A DNA stretch of 64,000 nt from Ricinus communis (taxonomy: Eukaryota; Streptophyta; Magnoliopsida; Malpighiales; Euphorbiaceae), in contig NC_063256.1 in assembly GCF_019578655.1 (NCBI RefSeq), forward strand, positions 26,460,342-26,524,341, given 5' to 3'. The position numbers and the translations under genes are program-made. The notes under the pieces were generated by a model that was not told where the DNA came from, searched no databases, and saw only the letters and a list, made by a program, of their open reading frames with translations. Each line of letters opens with the position of its first letter. Positions within the stretch are counted from its first letter, which is position 1. This document shows positions 57,700 through 64,000 of the stretch, piece after piece.

Positions 57700-60130
57700 T
57701 ATGTCATAAAAGTTATGAATTGAACTGAAAATTTAGAAATAAGAGCTCATGCATCCCTGACCGGCTGCATTCAGGGCCATCATGGCCTCACTGAGACTAG
57801 CATATTTTACGGCAACAGCACCAAGAATAACAACACCTAATACTCGTGGTAGTACAATAGGGCAACCTGCACCAGTCATGAACAAGTAAGTATTAAGTTT
57901 GTTAACATGCACACAACACTGAAAAAATAATAGAAAAGCTATTACTCTCAAAAATAGTCAGAGCAAGCTATCATAGTCTTACAATACTGAATTTAGTGCA
58001 TGTTTCTTTAATTGTATATATGTTCTAAAAGACAAATTTGTTGCAATCCCAACCTGCACAGTTCTCCTAACTCTAAAACTCACTATGAACCTGATATCAA
58101 GAAAAATAAAATTCAAAGAATCATGAGATTTAGTGTTTTGGTCTAATTTTATAATTTCAACACCCAAAAAGGTATTTCCATAATTTCTAGCTTTGCAAGG
58201 GGAATTTCTGTAATTTCCAGTTTTGCTGGAACAATAGTTAAAATTCATTTTTAAAAGTCTTTATTTATTTTAAGTGCGAATTAAAAGTTTAACTTAATTT
58301 AGTAGTGGTAGGATTAGTTTAGCCTATAAATATCTAGGCTTATAACAACTATTATTAAGAGTTTTCCAAGTTTATTAACAAATATTTCTTGTAAATTGTT
58401 AGTCTAGAATTGTGTGTTTTAATCTTCTTTAGGTGTGATCTGAAACCTTCGAAGTCTTGACTCTTAGAAGTTTTCTTGTCTTTTCTTTTCTATTCCTCTA
58501 TTTCATATCGGAATTTCTGCTAAATCAGATATAAAATTCAATCTTAATCTCAAGAAATCAACATAGAACAGGTTTTCTAAATTCGTCCTACATCAAAACC
58601 TTATTGCTATGAACTATATAAGGTTCAATTTGAGGTTTCATGAACTATTCAAGCCACCAATTCAAGATTGAAAGACTTTCCTAACAACGTATATTCACAA
58701 TAATTAATAACTAGTGAACATTGAGACTTCACGATATATTATATCAAACTGGGAAAAGAATAATGAGAAAAAATTGCAGTGGCAGCAATGAAACTTTATG
58801 AAGGCTATCCATTGATCAAAAGAATGCACTATAATTTTAAAATCAGTGGGAAAAATTTTAAGATGTGATATAAAGAGATTATGAAGATAAGTACCAATAA
58901 TATTTGCATATTCTTGAACAAACACAGTTTCTTGAAAGGCCACTACATGCAAGCAGCATGTCACCTGCAAGGGAAGAAGATATACAAGAAAGAACAGGAA
59001 GTGTTAAAACAAATTACATATGGAGGTATAGCCATCATTCCACTGACTAAGAAGCACATAGCTAAAAATATAAACAACTACATTATAAAAAATATCTCAT
59101 GATAATACAAATCAACTGATAGTATGAGATGCAGTTATATATTTAAACATAATATAAAACATGTCATTACAGAAAAATAAATGCGTGAAGATTAAAAGCA
59201 ATGCTTCTTACTTTGTGACCATGAGCATTGCAATGCTCCATAATATGGTGTGATTCGTATGCAATACCCTGCATGGCAGCAAGGTATGAAAGAGCCAATT
59301 GTCTATCACTAATGTAAAGGGTCATGCCACAAATAATTCCCTTTGCCTTTGGATATGCAACAAGAGACCTGTAGCATAAAGAATTTTAAAGCTCAATGAT
59401 TAATAAAAAAAAATTAGGCACTATAACCTAAAAAGGCCTTATATTCACTAATCGTTTACCTATTCCCATGAAAGTCGAGAAGGACATTTACATCTTATGT
59501 TAAAGCAGCAAATGCAGCATTTAGGTCATCCATTATAGTCCTCAAAATATTATTCAATAGTTCAAACAATGAAATCTTTGGAAGACAAGGATAAGTAATA
59601 TATGATCAAACATAGTTATTAAAGGCGCATAATTAGGTGTATGCTTAAGAGACGTGACGTGCAAAAGAGAAGAAAATAAAAGAATAAACTTCTGAAAGAA
59701 ATTAAAATTTTAGACAGACGTATATATATTTATATAATCAAGAAGAGGAACACTCTCCATGATCCCCACACCACCAGCATAAGCATCAATCAGTGAAGTC
59801 CCAACAGGATTTCCAGCTTCAGGACCTAGTTCCTAAACATATAGGCAAATACTTGAAATAAACAATATAGAAATGTCTCATAGGTTTACGGTTGATAATA
59901 ATAGATCCACTTTGCAAAGCCTAGATGAAGGTTATGTGCCAAAATTTAGCACCTAATCAAATGTGACTTGGTCAATGGACCTCAACGAAGCACCATCTGA
60001 AATCAATGTGAATTCTTCAGTATAAAATTTCTTGCCTTCGCAGCTGCAAGAGTCAAACCAGAACCCAGAGAATGACCAGGGAAAGCTACACTTCATCCTG
60101 TTTGATGTCAGGTAAAAATAAGAGTAAAAT
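57700..60130 (-). pseudogene. FGGY carbohydrate kinase, copy II duplicate
   Basis: Minus-strand exons parallel to copy II: about 60030-60105 (SVAFPGHSLGSGLT), 59750-59830 (GTSLIDAYAGGVGIMESVP), 59460-59577 (DVNVLLDFHGNR region), 59212-59368 (KAKGIICGMTL; HIVEHCNAHGHK), 58895-58964 (FVQEYANII) and 57753-57862 (CPIVLPRVLGVVILGAVAV). It shares with copy II the lost internal exons, the shortened CPIVL exon and the GG in place of the donor GT, so these faults predate the duplication. New here: the acceptor before exon 59460-59577 changed from AG to AA. A complete C-terminal exon for this copy is not in the block. Confidence 0.82.
58092..58595 (+). mobile_element. Copia-like solo LTR, duplicate copy
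   Basis: Same TGATATCAAG to CCTACATCA unit and same flanks (gaacc, aaacc) as 4577-5088. It was carried along by the segmental duplication. Eight bases are lost near 58550 relative to the first copy. Confidence 0.65.
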
Positions 60131-61006
60131 ATTGGTAAATGCAGAACTAAAATGATATGTTAAAAGCCAACAACATTATGCTTTGCTTCTTTTTTTATAG
60201 ATACAGAACTATGTTTCAAATTGTATAATAAATAAACTTTATCAATGTGCATCATAAAAGAAGAAAGTGTTATAATCGGATAAATCATGGAGTTGAGGGT
60301 GTACTCTATTGCTATGCTCATTCAACATAAGAATCTATAAGTGACACAACCTGGAAATCAATCTTAACATAAGAAGTTCTAAAAAACCCTTTCCTTATGT
60401 TGATGGCAAGTTTTAAATAAAGTATCATGAAATTGATATCAAAACCAGTGCAATAATAAAAGATCTAATCAGATTATATCAGACTGAATTAGGCACCACT
60501 TTCAACTTAAACTAAGGGCTTAAATCTCATAAATTCTTGTATAGAAGCCTGCCAAATATTCATTGAATTAAAAGGGGTAATTGCAATTTTCCAAACTAGA
60601 CAGCAATTCAAAGAAACAAGGAAGATCCCTAATTCTAGTTTAGAAAATTCTCTCCGGGTAGTCCCTAGAAAAATGGCCATAAGTCAAGATCCGACCGTTG
60701 GATCAAAGTGCCATTTTATACCCATAAACTACACAGACAGGAAACAACATACCCAAAAATCAACCATTCATGTGTCGTAGAATTCGGCATATTAATTTTC
60801 AAACTTGACTGTCAAGAAAAAACTTAAAACAGAATTCAGGGCTTAAGCAAACAAATATTAAAATCAACCTTTAATTACAAAACCAAAGCTCCCACCAGCA
60901 ATGTATTAACAAATATATCACATACTAATCACATGGCACCAAAAAAATAGATTTTCTCAAGCAATTAATCAGCAAATATATCACATACATAATTAACAAA
61001 CTGTCA

Positions 61007-61011
61007 TATAT
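61007..61011. other. Microhomology deletion junction (TATAT)
   Basis: The sequence up to catatat matches 7501-7507 and from tatatccgatg on matches 13782 onward. One copy of tatat remains where the original locus has two, 6279 bp apart. Confidence 0.85.
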
Positions 61012-62007
61012 CCGATGATTACCCCATCGTCTAGGAGGTTCTAACTCAATCCCGTTTTGCAGTTAAAATCTACTTTTTCACATAATGCATGTGCGCATAT
61101 CATCTTAATCACTAAGTCTCATCAATCTCATTCGCATTTCAACGTATGCTTATTGCAAAGGTGAGAGGAGAAAATGCATATGTATACATATATGTATAAT
61201 GTACAACTGGTAGTAAGACGCTCCAAAACTAAGCTCCATCCATCGCGCTTAAGTATATTATACATACTTTTCATTTTCACTTTGTTTAAAACTTGCAGCA
61301 TTATGTCCGAGACTGACCGATCGATATGCTACTCGACGTATTTGACATGAAACATATATGATGAATGAGCGAACACGTGCGCCTCGATGCATGTGAAGTG
61401 TATTGAAAGACCATCGGACACAACGCTCAAGTTTAAAAACTTTGCGAAAATGGTAAAACCATTTCGAAAATAGTTTCAATCTTCTTTAAAAATGCTTATA
61501 ATACTTTAGAAAATTTATATCTTCATTCGAAGTCTCATGGATCATAATTCTCTGAATATCTGACTTTCAAGCCCTCTAGATCCACTAAAAATATGATCTT
61601 CCAGTAAACTAAGAGGGTCCCCACTTTCACTGTCAAATCAGTCTAATAAAAAAAGATCAAACACAGACAATCACATCAATATCAATAAACAGCAAGCAAC
61701 ACTAATCAAAATAACAATAAGAAAGCACTTGTAGACTAATATTACTTATCAAGTATGCTCCTATATCTGATGATTACCCCATCGTCTAGGAGGTTCTAAC
61801 TCAATCCTGTTATACAGTTAAAATATACTCTTTCACATAATGCATGCGCGCATGTCATATTAATCACTAAGTTTTATCAATGTCATTCGCATTTAAATGC
61901 ATGCTTATTGCAAAGGGGAAAGGAGAAAATGCATATACATACATATATGTATAATATATTACTCATAGTAAGACGGTCCAAAACTAAGCTCCATCCATCG
62001 CGCTTAA
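61012..62007. repeat. R1 repeat, duplicated copy
   Basis: The part 61012-61255 matches the end of the first R1 unit (13787-14035), and 61256-62007 matches the second unit (14036-14785). The shared gattaccccatcgtctagga tract occurs at about 61018 and 61773. Confidence 0.8.
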
Positions 62008-62917
62008 AGAGCTTGAGGCTTTACGTGTGAAGCCATTCCTACGGTGGAATCAATAACAAGTTGACAAGAAAATCAAAAATCGGAAGCATCATTTATTTTC
62101 AGAGCTCTGAACTATTGTAAAATCTTTGGGCTATATACCTAGTGAAAATGCCAATCAACTTTACAAAAATTGCTTTTTGAGATTTTATCAAACTCCCATG
62201 ATCCTGCACAAGTTTCCACAAGTCTTGATTAGCAGCAGGACCTATTCTAAAGCTTTAATTATTAATGCATGTTGAGATAGTTGCTGCTCATAAAGCTCAT
62301 AGAATACTCGGTATTTGGCATCATGATACTGCTTCACCTTTGGGTCTTTTGATGGATGAATGACCTGGAAACGGTCATGTTAATTAAACTGAATCAAATG
62401 GATATTAATAAAAAAAATATATGACGATAGAGCAGAATAGTTTGCATAAGTATTAATCCCCGGTTAGCAGCTACTTACATTTTAGAATATTGGTTTAATG
62501 TTTAATCAAGTGAAGCAAGCTGCATATACCACCCCTACAGTCCTCTCAGTTTACAAATTTTTTTATATAGTAACATACAACTCTCTATTGATTTTGAAAT
62601 TAACGGGAGCCAATCCATGTACCGTTGACAACAAAATAGCAAGTTGTTACTAATTCAAAACATATTGACTAGTAAAGGCAATGCTGAGTAGAAAAAATAA
62701 ATTAATGTAGTTTAAAGCTATGCAGAGGTGGTTTATTAATGTAATCAAAACTTCAACCAAATGAGTAGATCCGGGCAGTGCTAAAGTATGGCATAAGAAA
62801 CAAGCAAGTGAAAATTCATTTAGGCAATTTCTGTAACTTCTTCTCTATATTACACAGAAACACCAAAACTTTGAAAGAGCAATGAGGTAAAATTTGCCAT
62901 GTGTTGCCGAATTCTAT
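62008..62917 (-). pseudogene. FGGY carbohydrate kinase, copy IV duplicate (last exon)
   Basis: The exon at 62242-62364 is open to its stop and matches 15016-15138 (VIHPSKDPKVKQYHDAKY, then RVFYELYEQQLSQ). The 3' flank 62008-62241 is conserved. Upstream exons would lie to the right, but the retrotransposon at 62918 intervenes. Confidence 0.8.
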
Positions 62918-64000
62918 TGTCACGACCCCACCCGTGGGCCCGTGACCGGCACTAGGGAATGGGTAAGCTTAAGGCCACCGAAACCCGTAGTAAGCCTAAC
63001 AGTGGAATGCCATATGCATTCTTACGGGACTGGGCGCAATATTGTATTTTAAAACACTTGTTCTACTTAGAAAAATAAACAATGTTCGCTTAAGTTTCTC
63101 TGGATTTCCGAGCATCCGAAAACACTCCTGCCACCTTTCTTAAGCTTCTTATAACCACAAAACTCAACCATAAAGTTCTGACATCTACTCGACTTCCCAG
63201 GCACTAACTTCGGCGCTACTCAAAAAGACGATGCCTGATGCGATGACGAGGCGGTTCATGACACGACTGCAACCACGCTCTACACTAAAACTGACTGCGG
63301 TGCCCACCATCGAAACAACAATCAAAGCTTCTAAAGGCGGACTGCACTAATCACTTGAAGAAACAGCACGAGTCTATCGCGCTTCGGATCTTCCCATCGC
63401 TACAAAGCACATTCTCAGCACAGCACCAAGGACAAGCTTACAAGAAAGGAAAGACTAACTCTCTAACAGTGAAAGCTGAGACACTGGAGTCAATGAAAAC
63501 AACAAGACAGACATGATCCTAACTCCGCAGTACCAAGAAAAATCTTAACTTAGGTCGAAGGAAATCTAAACCTAAGCTCTGATACCAACTTTGTCACGAC
63601 CCCACCCGTGGGCCCGTGACCGGCACTAGGGAATGGGTAGGCTTAAGGCCACCGAAACCCGTAGTAAGCCTGACACTCACTGATTTAAACAAATCTCATC
63701 TCAAATTAATATTATTAAAACCACAAATTATCTTAATAGCTACACTTTACAAAAATTACTTGGGCTACCGTAAAACTAAGCGAGACCCGAAGCTCGAGAT
63801 TTACAACCGATACATCTACTATTACTATCACGCGGAGAATCTAAGATTTACCAATTTACATACCAAATCAAATACATCACCCGATGATGAAGGAGTCGGA
63901 TTCTTTGAATAAGAGTCGCGGAGAACTAACACAAATCCGAAAAAAAAATAAATGGAGACTGTCAGTCTCGAGAGTGAGTTAAAATCAAATAATCTAGGGA
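62918..64000 (-). mobile_element. Gypsy element with LTR of the 29227-47392 family, internally deleted
   Basis: Read on the minus strand: LTR end (64000 to 63592, running off the window), tRNA-iMet primer site 63576-63587, about 580 bp of internal DNA, then the last 80 or so bases of a second LTR (62999 to 62918). The two LTR ends share tgtcacgaccccacccgtgg and the tract to gtagtaagcct. The 5' part of the 3' LTR and almost all internal genes are missing. Left flank tctat would be the target duplication; its partner lies outside the window. Same LTR family as the solo LTR in the satellite. Confidence 0.8.
63576..63587 (-). other. tRNA-iMet primer binding site
   Basis: Minus-strand tggtatcagagc, four bases from the LTR end (63592). 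It proves that the tgtcacgaccc end is the inner end of a 5' LTR and sets the element's direction. Confidence 0.9.

Larger units (their letters stand above)
57026..62917. repeat. Segmental duplication of the kinase locus with an internal deletion
   Basis: 57026-61011 matches 3514-7507, and 61007-62917 matches 13782-15690, a few percent divergent by eye. The original 12.2-kb stretch is thus represented by 5.9 kb. The missing 6279 bp (7508-13786) includes kinase copy III and one R1 unit. Both breakpoints carry tatat, and the copy keeps one. The left end abuts a copia LTR. The right end at 62917 is an insertion of a gypsy element, so the duplication may continue beyond the window. Confidence 0.92.

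Overview
The window looks like repeat-rich, probably heterochromatic, nuclear DNA of a flowering plant. The evidence is spliced plant gene remnants with GT/AG introns, LTR retrotransposons primed by tRNA-Asp and tRNA-iMet, Ty3/gypsy and Ty1/copia coding remains, plant-type LTRs of 0.5 to 3 kb, and a long AT-rich satellite. Nothing in the sequence lets me name the species. I see no gene that is clearly intact.

Region by region: 1-1515 is the minus-strand gag remnant of an Athila/Tat-type gypsy element. From about 1516 to 16951 the DNA is built from four degraded copies (I-IV) of the C-terminal half of an FGGY-family carbohydrate kinase gene, all on the minus strand. They are separated by introns, a copia-like solo LTR and a dispersed repeat (R1). 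From 17137 to 23845 lies the 3' part of a plus-strand WD40-repeat gene, with one exon split by a 3.9-kb retrotransposon fragment that has a single LTR. From 25061 to 26494 is a solo LTR of the same retrotransposon family.

From 26495 to 53742 lies a satellite array of about 9.1 kb (26495-29226 and 47393-53742) opened by nested insertions. A solo LTR (29227-47392) sits in the satellite with a near-perfect 5-bp target duplication. Inside that LTR are a non-autonomous Athila-like element (31366-37350) and a nearly full-length Tekay/Del-type chromovirus (38084-47326, target duplication GTTTC). The satellite has a 39-bp sub-repeat organised into an 11-part higher-order unit of about 428 bp.

Right of the satellite, 53756-55490 is a Tat-lineage gypsy fragment: minus-strand RNase H and integrase zinc-binding remains, a short tandem repeat, and an antisense DUF7745-like reading frame. 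A copia RNase H end with part of an LTR follows. From 57026 to 62917 the kinase locus of 3514-15690 appears again as a segmental duplication that has lost 6279 bp between two TATAT microhomologies. The right end (62918-64000) is a minus-strand element of the same family as the solo LTR at 29227-47392.

The window reads as a record of layered events rather than a working pathway: copia solo LTR, then kinase locus duplication, then microhomology deletion; satellite, then solo LTR, then two further nested insertions. The least familiar objects are the higher-order satellite, the element whose 3' LTR still carries a copy of the tRNA primer site, and the one-LTR insertion flanked by an 18-bp direct repeat in the WD40 exon.
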